A stretch of DNA of 64,000 nt from G020348385 sp964538085 (GTDB lineage: Bacteria > Acidobacteriota > Aminicenantia > Aminicenantales > Aminicenantaceae): NCBI GenBank assembly GCA_964538085.1, contig CAZIDF010000006.1, positions 114,824 through 178,823 of the forward strand, given 5' to 3'. Of the stretch, positions 15,448 through 24,810 are shown in pieces. Made by a program: the position numbers and the translations under genes. The stretch's first letter is position 1, and each line of letters starts with the position of its first letter. The notes under the pieces are model-generated. The model had not been told where the DNA came from. It saw only the letters and a list, made by a program, of their open reading frames with translations, and searched no databases.

Positions 15448-16645
15448 GAGGGTGCTTTCTTAAGGATGCTTGTTTGTTACGCCTAATGAAAGAAGGTGTT
15501 TCAAAGGGTTCCCATTGTTTTTCCCATGTCGGCCTTTGCCAATGGGTTTCGCTTCCCCTGGGTTCGAAGATGTAAGGCGGGGTTTCTTGAGGAATTTCAA
15601 ACGGTGGAGGTGTTTCAGGACGTGCAGCGGGGAAGTCTCCGGCTGTGGTGACCCGGTCTTCTGCCGTCCGATCGAACCCCGTGGCGATCACGGTTACCTT
15701 GACCATCTCTTTCATGCTCTCATCGATAACCGTGCCAAAAATGATGTTGGCATCGGGATGAGCCAGACTGTGGATGAGCTGGGAGGATTTTGAAACTTCG
15801 AGAAGGGTGATGTCTCTGCCGCCAGTGATGTTGATCAAAACACCATGGGCTCCTTCGATCGATGTGTCGATAAGGAGTGGACTGGATATGGCTTTTTGAG
15901 CGGCATCGACGGCTCTGTTTTCTCCAGAGGCGATACCGGTCCCCATGAAGGCCATGCCCATGCCTTTCATGATGGATTTCACATCGGCGAAATCCAGGTT
16001 GATCAAACCAGGTTTGGTGATGAGATCAGAAATTCCTTGAACAGCCTGGCGGAGGATATCGTCTGCCATCTTGAATGCATCCTGGATAGATGTATCCAGG
16101 TTGACGGTTTCAAGCAACCTTTCGTTCGGTATGGAAATGACGGTGTCCACAGCTGATTTGAGTTCTTCCAATCCTTCTTGTGCTTGTTGTGAACGGATCC
16201 TTCCTTCGAATTCGAAGGGAAACGTAACGATGGCGATGGCCAAAATATCCATTTCGGATGCCAGATTGGCCAGAATCGGTGTTGCTCCGGTCCCTGTCCC
16301 GCCACCGAGACCAGTGGTCAGAAAGACCATGTCTGCCCCTTCGATGATCTCGATCAGTCTTTCTGTGTCCTCCATGGCCGCCTGTTTTCCGACGTCCGGC
16401 CTGCCTCCGCTGCCCAGCCCTTTGGTTAGCTGGCTCCCGATCTGGGTTTTTAAACCCGCCTTGCTGCTGGAGAGTGCTTGGAGGTCGGTGTTCACCGCGA
16501 TGAACTCCACCCCTTCGATACCAGCTTCGATCATCCGGTTCACGGCGTTTCCGCCTCCTCCGCCGATCCCGATGACCTTGATGTTCGCGCCGAAACGCTC
16601 TTCCACCAGGTGAAATTTGAGCTTGCCTTTCAATGGATCACTCAT
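15440..16645 (-). CDS. ftsZ: Cell division GTPase FtsZ
   Basis: A 401-residue tubulin homologue that polymerises at midcell. It shows the N-terminal IKVIGIGGGGGNAVNRMI and the tubulin signature GGGTGTGATPILA. A Pro-rich linker follows, then a C-terminal FETPSFIRRN peptide that would bind FtsA and other partners. The start at 16645 is preferred because AGGAGG lies just upstream; an ATG at 16690 would add an unrelated 15 residues overlapping ftsA. It begins 8 bp after ftsA. Confidence 0.97.
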   Translation of the reverse strand: MSDPLKGKLKFHLVEERFGANIKVIGIGGGGGNAVNRMIEAGIEGVEFIAVNTDLQALSSSKAGLKTQIGSQLTKGLGSGGRPDVGKQAAMEDTERLIEIIEGADMVFLTTGLGGGTGTGATPILANLASEMDILAIAIVTFPFEFEGRIRSQQAQEGLEELKSAVDTVISIPNERLLETVNLDTSIQDAFKMADDILRQAVQGISDLITKPGLINLDFADVKSIMKGMGMAFMGTGIASGENRAVDAAQKAISSPLLIDTSIEGAHGVLINITGGRDITLLEVSKSSQLIHSLAHPDANIIFGTVIDESMKEMVKVTVIATGFDRTAEDRVTTAGDFPAARPETPPPFEIPQETPPYIFEPRGSETHWQRPTWEKQWEPFETPSFIRRNKQASLRKHPHE

Positions 16646-16653
16646 TTTGCCTC

Positions 16654-17877
16654 CTATGCCTCTTTTAGCCAATCTTTGAATTTTGACCAAAAGCCTTTTT
16701 TTCGGTCTCTTGGGAGACCTCTTTCTTTATAAAGATTAAATCCGTATTGGATAAGGCCCACTGTGGTCGCAAAATCTGGTGTGCCCACACGATCCACAAG
16801 ACCTCCTACTCCGCTTGGATCTCCTCGTCTAACCGGAAGATCGAAAATTTCTTCCGCCACTTCCTCGAGCCCGTCCAACAGGGCTGTGCCTCCTGTAATC
16901 ACGATTCCAGAGTTCAAGGATTTTTCATACCCCATTCTTTTGATATCGTTATCGACAAGTCTAAAAATCTCCTCTGCCCTTGGGTGAATGATGTCGGCCA
17001 AGAGTTGCCTGGAGAGTACACGAGGCTTTTTCCCCCGTCCTACGGTCGGTACCTCGATGGTTTCTAGTTCATCCACAAGGGGATGGAATACGCAGCCGAA
17101 TTTTTTCTTGATCTTGTCTGCGTCAGGAATCGGAGTGCGCAATCCCACGGCGATGTCGTTTGTAAAGTTATCCCCTCCGATCGGGATCACGGATGTGTAC
17201 CAGAGGCTTCCCCTTTCGAAAATAGCCACCTCCGTTGTGCCTCCCCCGATGTCGATCAGTCCCACTCCCAATTCCATTTCATCGTGAGTCAGGATAGAAG
17301 AACTGGTCGCAATTTGATTTAAGACAACTTGCTCGATTTCGATCCCTGCACGAGCCACACAGGTCCTCAGATTCTGCACGGACGTTATGGCGCCAGTTAT
17401 GATGTGGACGTTGACCTCCAGCTTGATCCCGCTCATGCCAAGAGGGTCTTTGATCCCATCCTGGTCATCGACGACGAACTCCTGCGGAATGATGTGTATG
17501 ATCTCCCGATCCGGAGGAATGGAGACAGCTTTTGACTGCTCGATAACGCGTTTTATATCTTCACGACTGATCTCTCTGTTTTTTCCGGAAACAGCGATGA
17601 CACCCCTGCTGTTGAAACTTTTGATATGGGCTCCCGAGATGCCGATGAATGCCGCATCTATTTCCACTCCCGCCATGAGTTCCGCTTCTTCTTGCGCTTT
17701 TTTAATGGCGGCCACAGTGGAATCCAAATTCACGACGATCCCTTTTCTCAGGCCTCTGGATTCGGCTGTCCCTATACCGATGATTTCTACCTTCTTTTCT
17801 TCGGTGATCTCACCGATGATAGCAGCGACTTTTTTTGTACCGATATCCAATCCAACGACATAGTTGTTTTTAGGCAT
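16654..17877 (-). CDS. ftsA: Cell division protein FtsA
   Basis: A 407-residue actin-like ATPase that tethers FtsZ to the membrane. Actin-fold phosphate motifs are visible as VGLDIGTKKVAAIIGE near the start and IDIGGGTTEVAIF in the middle, with the adenosine motif VITGGTALLDGL later. The C-terminus KGFWSKFKDWLKEA is an amphipathic membrane-targeting helix. Its ATG overlaps the ftsQ stop by one base. Confidence 0.96.
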   Translation of the reverse strand: MPKNNYVVGLDIGTKKVAAIIGEITEEKKVEIIGIGTAESRGLRKGIVVNLDSTVAAIKKAQEEAELMAGVEIDAAFIGISGAHIKSFNSRGVIAVSGKNREISREDIKRVIEQSKAVSIPPDREIIHIIPQEFVVDDQDGIKDPLGMSGIKLEVNVHIITGAITSVQNLRTCVARAGIEIEQVVLNQIATSSSILTHDEMELGVGLIDIGGGTTEVAIFERGSLWYTSVIPIGGDNFTNDIAVGLRTPIPDADKIKKKFGCVFHPLVDELETIEVPTVGRGKKPRVLSRQLLADIIHPRAEEIFRLVDNDIKRMGYEKSLNSGIVITGGTALLDGLEEVAEEIFDLPVRRGDPSGVGGLVDRVGTPDFATTVGLIQYGFNLYKERGLPRDRKKGFWSKFKDWLKEA

Positions 17878-18746
17878 TAAAAAGCCTCCTTCTCAGAGTC
17901 GAGTGCTTTGTTCTTCTTATTTTGTGGCAAGGGCTGCAAAATTAATCGACTCTCAAATCTGAAGTCGATATATTCCAAAGGCCCATAGGTTTCGAACAGG
18001 GCCAAGTGTTCTGAAAACGAGCTGAATTTTTCATCGAAACGGCTATTTCCCATCTTCAACCAAGTGTCGGTGTTTCTAAATCTTATTGAGACATTTTCAT
18101 ATTCGGACAGATCCATCACATCGATTTGTTTCCTCATTGAATCTTCCAGGCTTTCCAAGCATGCCCAGGCCAGCGCTAGCTTCCCTTCGTAATCTCTCTG
18201 GAATTTGTTGGTATCGATGAGTATAGGCAGATCGGGCCGTTCACGCAGCGATATCTTTTGGAGAAGGATGCCCTCTTTGTCGATCAAATAATAACCATCC
18301 TTTTCCAATAGGGCGATCGGGATCCGTTCTTTGGTTTCAATCCGTATCGTGGCGGGAAAGATCTTCCGGATATATATTTCTTTGATCCACGGGTGAGCCG
18401 CCAGTCGCTGTTGGAGATTATCGATGTTCAAAAGCAATAAATTTCCCAGATATTTACTTGCCAGATAGCCCTGGAGATCCCGGCGGATTTCTTCCTTTTG
18501 GCAAATGATTTCCACTGCATCGATATCGAGTTTTTCCCAAGTTATCAAAAAAAGATAAACCTTCGAGAATCCGTAAAAAAATCCGATTAGCAACAAAAAA
18601 GAGATCAGAATGTGTCTCATTCTCAGTTTTATTTTCCGATGGATCTTTTTTGTTTCGATCTTCCCACGTTTTCTTCTGTAAGCTGTTTGCTGGGAAAGGA
18701 GAGAACCCCCTTTGGGCTTAAAAGTGGCTTGGACGTTGACAGCCAA
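17877..18746 (-). CDS. ftsQ: Cell division protein FtsQ/DivIB
   Basis: A 289-residue bitopic protein. It has a basic cytoplasmic head, one membrane segment (ILISFLLLIGFFYGFSKVYLF, approximate), and a POTRA domain running through LLLLNIDNLQQRLAAHPWI. The strand KIFPATIRIETKERIPIALL and YLIDKEGILL are typical of FtsQ. It links the early divisome to FtsB/FtsL. In this cluster it directly follows murC, without the murB and ddl genes often found between them. Confidence 0.9.
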   Translation of the reverse strand: MAVNVQATFKPKGGSLLSQQTAYRRKRGKIETKKIHRKIKLRMRHILISFLLLIGFFYGFSKVYLFLITWEKLDIDAVEIICQKEEIRRDLQGYLASKYLGNLLLLNIDNLQQRLAAHPWIKEIYIRKIFPATIRIETKERIPIALLEKDGYYLIDKEGILLQKISLRERPDLPILIDTNKFQRDYEGKLALAWACLESLEDSMRKQIDVMDLSEYENVSIRFRNTDTWLKMGNSRFDEKFSSFSEHLALFETYGPLEYIDFRFESRLILQPLPQNKKNKALDSEKEAF

Positions 18747-18748
18747 GT

Positions 18749-20134
18749 TTATTTTCTCCTTTCCAAACGTTTGATGATCTCGGGTATGGTTTTGTTGATA
18801 TTTCCTGCTCCCAGTACAAATATCATGTCCTCAGGTTTTGCCAATTTTTCGACCAGATCGGGAATTTTTTTCAGATCCTTTTCAAAATAGACATTTTTGT
18901 GACCGAATTCTTGAATCGCTTCATACAAAGCTTTTCCAGTTACCCCTTTGATCGGCTTTTCTCCTGCGGGATAGATGTCCGTCAGCAATAAGATATCTGC
19001 TTGATTGAAAGCGGTGGCGAATTCATCCATCAGTCTGGAAAGACGAGAATAACGATGAGGTTGGAAAAGGACGATCGTTCGGCATGTCCATCCCTTCTTG
19101 GCTGCGTCCAGAGTCGCCTTTATCTCTGTCGGGTGATGGGCATAATCTTCGATGATGGAAATATTATTCACCTTTTTTTTGAGTTCGAATCGACGTCCGA
19201 TACCGGTGTATTTTTCCAGAGCTTCCAGTATCGTGGCTGCCGGGATGTCCAGATAGAGCCCCACGGCGAAAGAGGCCATCGCATTGAGAATGTTGTGAAT
19301 CCCTGGAACATTCAGGCGCATCGTTCCTGTCTCTTTTCCTTTCCAATACAAGGTAGACGTGCTGGTGAATTTGTCGAAGCGGATATCTCTGGAGAAGACA
19401 TCGGCTTGGGTGGAAAAACCGTATGTGATGATTTTTCTGTCCAGTTGAGGAATCAAGCTCTGAAGGTTTGGATCGTCGAGGCAGAGGATAACAGGACAGT
19501 AAAAAGGGACTTTGTTGGCGAAATTGACGAACGTTTTTTTAATTTCCTCGATTGTTTCATACTGATCCAGATGCTCCTCATCCAGATTGGTGAGCACGGC
19601 GATAAAAGGCGAGAGATACAGGAACGATCTGTCACTTTCATCTGCTTCAGCCACGATATATTCACCCTCTCCCAACTTGGCGTGGGCTCCGATGGTGTTC
19701 AAACGTCCTCCCACGATGATCGTGGGATCTTTCCCAGCATCCTCCAATATTTGGGCGATCATAGACGTCGTGGAAGTTTTGCCGTGGGATCCTGCCACAG
19801 CCACGCCGTTTTTTAGCCTCATCAACTCTGCCAGCATTTCGGCCCGGGGAATAACCGGGATTTTGAGGCGTCTGGCCTCTTCCACCTCGACATTGTCCCC
19901 TTTGATGGCCGAAGATATCACGACAACATCGGCACCATGGACCTTGTCTGCCTTGTGCCCGTAGGAGATCGTAGCCCCGAGACTTTTGAGTCTTTGAGTG
20001 GCTTCGTTTTTGCCCAAATCCGTTCCCGTGACGGTGTATCCCAAATTCAGGAGCACTTCGGCAATCCCGTTCATGCCGGTTCCGCCGATACCGATCATGT
20101 GGATGTTTCTCAGCTTGCTGTTAGGCTTGACCAC
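18749..20134 (-). CDS. murC: UDP-N-acetylmuramate--L-alanine ligase MurC
   Basis: A 461-residue cytoplasmic ligase adding the first L-alanine to UDP-MurNAc. The N-terminal Rossmann motif HMIGIGGTGMNGIAEVL, the ATP loop GSHGKTSTTSMIA and the EADESDRSFL segment are specific for MurC. It is followed after 2 bp by ftsQ and preceded by murG with an 11-bp gap. Confidence 0.96.
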   Translation of the reverse strand: MVKPNSKLRNIHMIGIGGTGMNGIAEVLLNLGYTVTGTDLGKNEATQRLKSLGATISYGHKADKVHGADVVVISSAIKGDNVEVEEARRLKIPVIPRAEMLAELMRLKNGVAVAGSHGKTSTTSMIAQILEDAGKDPTIIVGGRLNTIGAHAKLGEGEYIVAEADESDRSFLYLSPFIAVLTNLDEEHLDQYETIEEIKKTFVNFANKVPFYCPVILCLDDPNLQSLIPQLDRKIITYGFSTQADVFSRDIRFDKFTSTSTLYWKGKETGTMRLNVPGIHNILNAMASFAVGLYLDIPAATILEALEKYTGIGRRFELKKKVNNISIIEDYAHHPTEIKATLDAAKKGWTCRTIVLFQPHRYSRLSRLMDEFATAFNQADILLLTDIYPAGEKPIKGVTGKALYEAIQEFGHKNVYFEKDLKKIPDLVEKLAKPEDMIFVLGAGNINKTIPEIIKRLERRK

Positions 20135-20145
20135 TACATTGCCTC

Positions 20146-21237
20146 CTATACTCCCTTTTCCATCAGTTCAAAACACAGATCCGCTATCCGATCCGCCACA
20201 TCTATTACCTTGAGTGGAGCAAGATTTTTTTCCATTTCGGTAATCTTCTGTTTATTTGTGACGTACGAACGAATTTTTTTTGATAAAACGTCAGGACTGA
20301 AGTCCGACTCTGTGATGACCTCGGCTCCGTTGACCTTTTCCAATTCCTTGGCATTCAGTTGCTGGTGGTCATCCGCTGCTTGAGAAAAGGGGATCAGCAG
20401 CGATGCTTTTTGCGAAGCGATAAGCTCTGCGATGGTGGATGCACCGGCTCGGCTGATGATCAAATCCGATTTCTGAAAGTAGTCGGCCATTTTCTTAAAA
20501 TAAGGGGCAACGGTTACCCCAGAAAATCCTTTTTGTTTGTAACTCTCTTGGACCCATTCCCAATCCTTTTCGCCTGTTTGATGAAAAATCTTTAAGCGTT
20601 CCTTTTCCTCCTTCAAAAGAGGAAGGGTCCGGACGACTCCCTCATTGAGGAAATGAGATCCTTGGCTTCCGCCAAAAATCAAAAGTGTGAGCCAGCCGTT
20701 TCTCTCCTTGGGTGCGAGGGAATAAAATTCTTCCCTGACTGGATTCCCGATAAAAATTCCCTTACCTTTGAAGTGGGGGAGTGATCCCTCGAAAGAAACC
20801 ACGGCCCTTCTTACCCATCGGCGGAGAAGCCGGTTGGTGAGACCCGGTTGAATATTCTGTTCCATGATCAATGTAGGAATCCTAAGCCATGAGGCGAGGA
20901 GGACGATCGGTCCAGAACTGTAGCCCCCCACCCCAATGACCAGATTCGGTTTTCCGCGGATCAGGATCATCAGAGATTTGAGGAAAGATAAGGGGAGGAG
21001 TAGGAGTGATTTGAAAACCTTGATTCCCCTCCCCTTGATCCCCTCGATATTTAATGGGATAAAATGGGCTTTATAGTCTTCCATAATTTGCTTTTCCAAA
21101 TTCCGAGTACTTCCCACGAATGTTATATTGCAGTTTGGATCCTTCTGTTTCAGCTTCTTACCTACAGCGAGAGCAGGATGAATATGTCCGGCTGTTCCGC
21201 CACCGCTGATGATGATGTTTTTCTGTAACGCGTTCAT
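20146..21237 (-). CDS. murG: Lipid II synthase MurG
   Basis: A 363-residue GT28 glycosyltransferase on the inner face of the membrane. It transfers GlcNAc to lipid I. The GGGTAGHIHPALAVGKKL loop near the N-terminus and GGSQGSHFLN plus ISRAGASTIAELIA in the UDP-GlcNAc domain are diagnostic. Its start overlaps the ftsW stop by 4 bp (ATGA). Confidence 0.96.
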   Translation of the reverse strand: MNALQKNIIISGGGTAGHIHPALAVGKKLKQKDPNCNITFVGSTRNLEKQIMEDYKAHFIPLNIEGIKGRGIKVFKSLLLLPLSFLKSLMILIRGKPNLVIGVGGYSSGPIVLLASWLRIPTLIMEQNIQPGLTNRLLRRWVRRAVVSFEGSLPHFKGKGIFIGNPVREEFYSLAPKERNGWLTLLIFGGSQGSHFLNEGVVRTLPLLKEEKERLKIFHQTGEKDWEWVQESYKQKGFSGVTVAPYFKKMADYFQKSDLIISRAGASTIAELIASQKASLLIPFSQAADDHQQLNAKELEKVNGAEVITESDFSPDVLSKKIRSYVTNKQKITEMEKNLAPLKVIDVADRIADLCFELMEKGV

Positions 21238-22346
21238 TTATTTCTTCTCGTTGATTCTTTTCTCTGGGAAATATGGAGCAGGATCCCGAGGCCGAACAAT
21301 GTGGTGATAAGGGATGATCTCCCGTAGCTGATTAAAGGTAGGGGAAACCCTGTCGGCGGCCCCAGTCCGAGCACGATGCTTATGTTCAGCATGGCCTGGA
21401 GAAAAATGGCTAAAGTTATGCCAGCTGCTGCCATCTGACTAAAGAGGTTGGGAGCTTTCCAAGAAATGAGCAACCCTCTCCACAGGATGACGAGAAATAA
21501 GAGAAGGATCACCATCGTTCCCATCAGGCCAAGTTCCTCACCCACGATAGCGTAGATGTAGTCTGTGTGAGCACAAGGGAGGAAAAAGAGCTTCTGTGAG
21601 CTCTGTCCGATATTCACGCCAAACAGCCCTCCTGACCCCACGGCCAGTTTGGATTGGATGATCTGAAAACTTGCGCCCTGCGGATCATGTGTCGGAGAAA
21701 GAATGGCGCGCACCCTTTCAAGTCGATAGCTGGCCTGAAATAGGTAAAAAGTAAAAAAACCGAGAGACGCGATCCCGAGGACAAGAAAATATTTGAGCCT
21801 TACACCAGCTAGAAAAAGCATGATAGCGGCGATGAAGAATAGGAGCATGGCCGTGCCGTAATCCGGTTCTTTGATGATCAACAGGAGAAATAGGAGCAAT
21901 ATGGCCAGAGGAAATACCAGTGTGCGAAGCTCATCTAACTTGTCTTTTTTCCGGTCGAGATAATAAGCGAAAAACAAGATGAGGCTGATCTTCGCCAACT
22001 CAGAGGGTTGAAATCGCAGCCCCGCGAGCAGGAGCCAACGGTTGGTTTTTCCCACAGCAGGCATGATGAGGCTGAACGCGAGGAGAAAAAGGGTCAGGAA
22101 AAGCAGGGCATAGATGATGTTTGCGTTTTGATAAAAAGGTTTTCTTACCCATAATATGCCCACGACAAGAATGAGACCCAAAACCGCGCCGATGATTTGA
22201 TGCATGAAAAAGTGGAAGGGCTGGTCATATCTATCGCTGGACATGACGCCTGATGAGCTGAATACCATGATAAGCCCGATCAAAATAAGCGCCAAGGTGG
22301 TGAAGAAAAGAGGTTTGTCGAATCCAAAAGGTCTGAATATTTCCAT
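21234..22346 (-). CDS. ftsW: Lipid II polymerase FtsW (SEDS family)
   Basis: A 370-residue protein with about ten membrane helices, the septal peptidoglycan glycosyltransferase working with FtsI. Family segments include LLLAGLRFQPSELAKI, KEPDYGTAMLLF and GLGPPTGFPLPLISYGRSS. The last motif is normally SYGGSS; an Arg replaces the second Gly here. It lies between murD (5-bp gap) and murG (4-bp overlap), the usual place for FtsW rather than RodA. Confidence 0.94.
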   Translation of the reverse strand: MEIFRPFGFDKPLFFTTLALILIGLIMVFSSSGVMSSDRYDQPFHFFMHQIIGAVLGLILVVGILWVRKPFYQNANIIYALLFLTLFLLAFSLIMPAVGKTNRWLLLAGLRFQPSELAKISLILFFAYYLDRKKDKLDELRTLVFPLAILLLFLLLIIKEPDYGTAMLLFFIAAIMLFLAGVRLKYFLVLGIASLGFFTFYLFQASYRLERVRAILSPTHDPQGASFQIIQSKLAVGSGGLFGVNIGQSSQKLFFLPCAHTDYIYAIVGEELGLMGTMVILLLFLVILWRGLLISWKAPNLFSQMAAAGITLAIFLQAMLNISIVLGLGPPTGFPLPLISYGRSSLITTLFGLGILLHISQRKESTRRNK

Positions 22347-22351
22347 TTTTT

Positions 22352-23719
22352 CTACTCTTTTCCCCGGCCCACTCTTTCTTTGAGGGCCGCAACTTCCTTT
22401 TTGAAGGCTTTCCCCCGTTCCTCGAAGTTTTGGAACCAGTCAAAGCTTGTGCATCCGGGCGCTAGCAAGACAATCCCCTTGGGGGATGCGGCCGAATAAG
22501 CCAAACGCACAGCCTCTCTCAGGTCAGAGGCTTTTTCCATCGGGACAGTGCCGTTCAAAGATTTTTGTATCTTATCTGAAGCCTCCCCGATCAGGACGAT
22601 CGACTTCACGTTATTTTGAATGGGCTTCCTTAGCTGCAGGAAATTTCCTCCTTTATCTCTTCCTCCGAGAATAAGAGAGATGGGAGAGGAGAAACTTTGT
22701 ATGGATTTGAGAGTGGCATCGACATTGGTCGCCTTGGAATCGTTATAAAATTCCACCTGGCCGAGTATGCCAACTTTTTCCAAACGGTGTTCGAGACCTT
22801 TGAAACCGATGATGGTTTTTCTGATCGAGGAAGTGGGGATTCCTAAAACATGACCGACCAAGGCCGCTGCCATGATGTTTTCACGGTTGTGAATTCCAAA
22901 CAGAGAGGTTTCCGTCGTCTGCATCAGTCTTTCCTGGATATCGTTTTGCAGGAATATCCAGTTTTCTTGGATCCAACATCCTCTGGAAACCTTCCCTTTT
23001 TGACTGAAGGCATAGACCTTGAACTTCCCCAGTTTCCTCAAAGCCCATACGCTTGGATAATCCCTGTTCAGGATCGCCCTATCTCCCTCATCCTGATTGA
23101 TAAAAAGATTCTTTTTTGCCCGGTAGTAATCATCGAAATCTGTGTGCCAATCTAGATGATCTGCCGAGATATTCAGGAGCAAGGAAACGGAGGCTTTGAA
23201 TTTATTAATGTATCTCAGTTGAAAGCTGGAGAGTTCTGTCACATATACGTCATCGGGTCGGCTTTTTTCCACGAATTGGATCAGAGGTGTTCCGATGTTT
23301 CCTGCCAAGTGGCTTTTCAATCCTCCCTCGTACAGGATTTTGTGAGAAAGCGTGGCGGTCGTGGATTTTCCGTTTGTTCCCGTTATTCCCACGATCCTCC
23401 CGTTTAAAAACCTGTAAGCCAGTTCGATTTCCGAAATGATCTTGCGCCCTCTTTTTCTGGCTTCGTCCAGTTCTGGGATATACGGGACGCCTGGACTGGG
23501 GATGATCAAATCAGCATCCAGGAAGGATTGGAGCCTGTGGCCTCCCGCTTCCACCTCGATGCCCTTTTTTGCCCAGAATTCTATCTTTTTTCCCAAATCT
23601 TCTGGGCGTGATCTTTCACTGATCTTGACTTCAGCGCCCTTCCGCATGAGAAAATCACACACAGCATCTCCTGTACGGCCCAGACCTACGACCAGCGCTT
23701 TGGTTCCTTGTAATTTCAT
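22352..23719 (-). CDS. murD: UDP-N-acetylmuramoylalanine--D-glutamate ligase MurD
   Basis: A 455-residue Mur ligase. It has the N-terminal ALVVGLGRTGDAVCDFL, the ATP loop ITGTNGKSTTATL, the ELSSFQLRYI segment that distinguishes MurD, and FYNDSKATNVDATLKS with ILGGRDKGG in the C-terminal domain. It adds D-glutamate to UDP-MurNAc-L-Ala in the cytoplasm. Only 1 bp separates it from mraY. Confidence 0.96.
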   Translation of the reverse strand: MKLQGTKALVVGLGRTGDAVCDFLMRKGAEVKISERSRPEDLGKKIEFWAKKGIEVEAGGHRLQSFLDADLIIPSPGVPYIPELDEARKRGRKIISEIELAYRFLNGRIVGITGTNGKSTTATLSHKILYEGGLKSHLAGNIGTPLIQFVEKSRPDDVYVTELSSFQLRYINKFKASVSLLLNISADHLDWHTDFDDYYRAKKNLFINQDEGDRAILNRDYPSVWALRKLGKFKVYAFSQKGKVSRGCWIQENWIFLQNDIQERLMQTTETSLFGIHNRENIMAAALVGHVLGIPTSSIRKTIIGFKGLEHRLEKVGILGQVEFYNDSKATNVDATLKSIQSFSSPISLILGGRDKGGNFLQLRKPIQNNVKSIVLIGEASDKIQKSLNGTVPMEKASDLREAVRLAYSAASPKGIVLLAPGCTSFDWFQNFEERGKAFKKEVAALKERVGRGKE

Positions 23720-23720
23720 T

Positions 23721-24809
23721 TTATCTCAGTTTTAATGTGGCCAGACTGAACAGGGCGAAGATGATACCCAATATCCAGAATCGGACCACGATTTTTTCTT
23801 CAGACCATCCTAAAAGTTCGAAGTGATGATGGAGAGGAGCCATCTTAAATATCCTCTTTCCTCCTGTGAAACGAAAGTAAGAAACTTGAAGAAGCACGGA
23901 GATAGCCTCCAGAATAAACACTCCTGCCACCATGAAAAGCAGGAACTCCTGTTTGATCAGGATGGCGATGACACCGATACTGCCCCCTAAAGATAAAGCG
24001 CCTGCATCTCCCATAAAAACTTGAGCGGGATGGCTGTTGAACCATAAAAAGCCCAAACAAGCGCCTGTCATGGCACCGACGAAGATGGTGAGTTCCGGCG
24101 CCTGAGGAACATAGAAAATGTTGAGATATCCCGAAAAGTCCTGGCGTCCTGCCAGGTAGCATAAACCTGTGAAGGCACTGGCGCTTATTAAGGTCAGACC
24201 GATCGCCAGTCCGTCCAGCCCGTCTGCTAGATTGACGGAATTGGAGGAACTGACGAGGATCAGCATGATCCAGGGGAGGTAGATCCATCCCAGGTAAGGA
24301 ACCCATTTTTTAAAGAAAGGAAGGCTCAAGTGAAGATCGAACTTGCCTTGAAATCCGAGATAAACGAGGACGAATCCGAGAATGCCCGCTAACAGGATCT
24401 GGAAGATAAACTTGTGTCGGATGATCAATCCCCGCGATTTGTGTTTTTTGATCTTCAGGTAATCATCCCAGAATCCGAGAATTCCGAACAGAAACATCGT
24501 GCTCATGGCTATCAAAACATGGGTATTGCTCAGATCTGCCCATAGAAGAGTCGGGATCAGAGTGGATGCGATAATCAGGAAGCCACCCATCGAAGGCGTG
24601 CCTCTTTTGGTTTGATGGCTTTCAGGACCATAGGGGCTGATCTCTTCTCCCAGTTTGTGTTTCTCCAGCATCTTGATCACCCATGGCCCCAGAAGAAAGG
24701 ATATCAGCATGGCCGTCATTCCCGCCAAGGCTATTCTCACTGTATAGTACCCGAAAGGGTTGAAGAGGATGGAGTATTGCTTGAGAGGTGCCAATAGCCA
24801 GTACAACAT
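23721..24809 (-). CDS. mraY: Phospho-MurNAc-pentapeptide transferase MraY
   Basis: A 362-residue polytopic membrane enzyme that makes lipid I from UDP-MurNAc-pentapeptide and undecaprenyl phosphate. Diagnostic stretches are KRGTPSMGGFLI, the Mg-binding FWDDYLKI and NLADGLDGLAIG, and MAPLHHHFELLGW near the end. It fits closely between murF and murD. Confidence 0.97.
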   Translation of the reverse strand: MLYWLLAPLKQYSILFNPFGYYTVRIALAGMTAMLISFLLGPWVIKMLEKHKLGEEISPYGPESHQTKRGTPSMGGFLIIASTLIPTLLWADLSNTHVLIAMSTMFLFGILGFWDDYLKIKKHKSRGLIIRHKFIFQILLAGILGFVLVYLGFQGKFDLHLSLPFFKKWVPYLGWIYLPWIMLILVSSSNSVNLADGLDGLAIGLTLISASAFTGLCYLAGRQDFSGYLNIFYVPQAPELTIFVGAMTGACLGFLWFNSHPAQVFMGDAGALSLGGSIGVIAILIKQEFLLFMVAGVFILEAISVLLQVSYFRFTGGKRIFKMAPLHHHFELLGWSEEKIVVRFWILGIIFALFSLATLKLR

Positions 24810-24810
24810 G

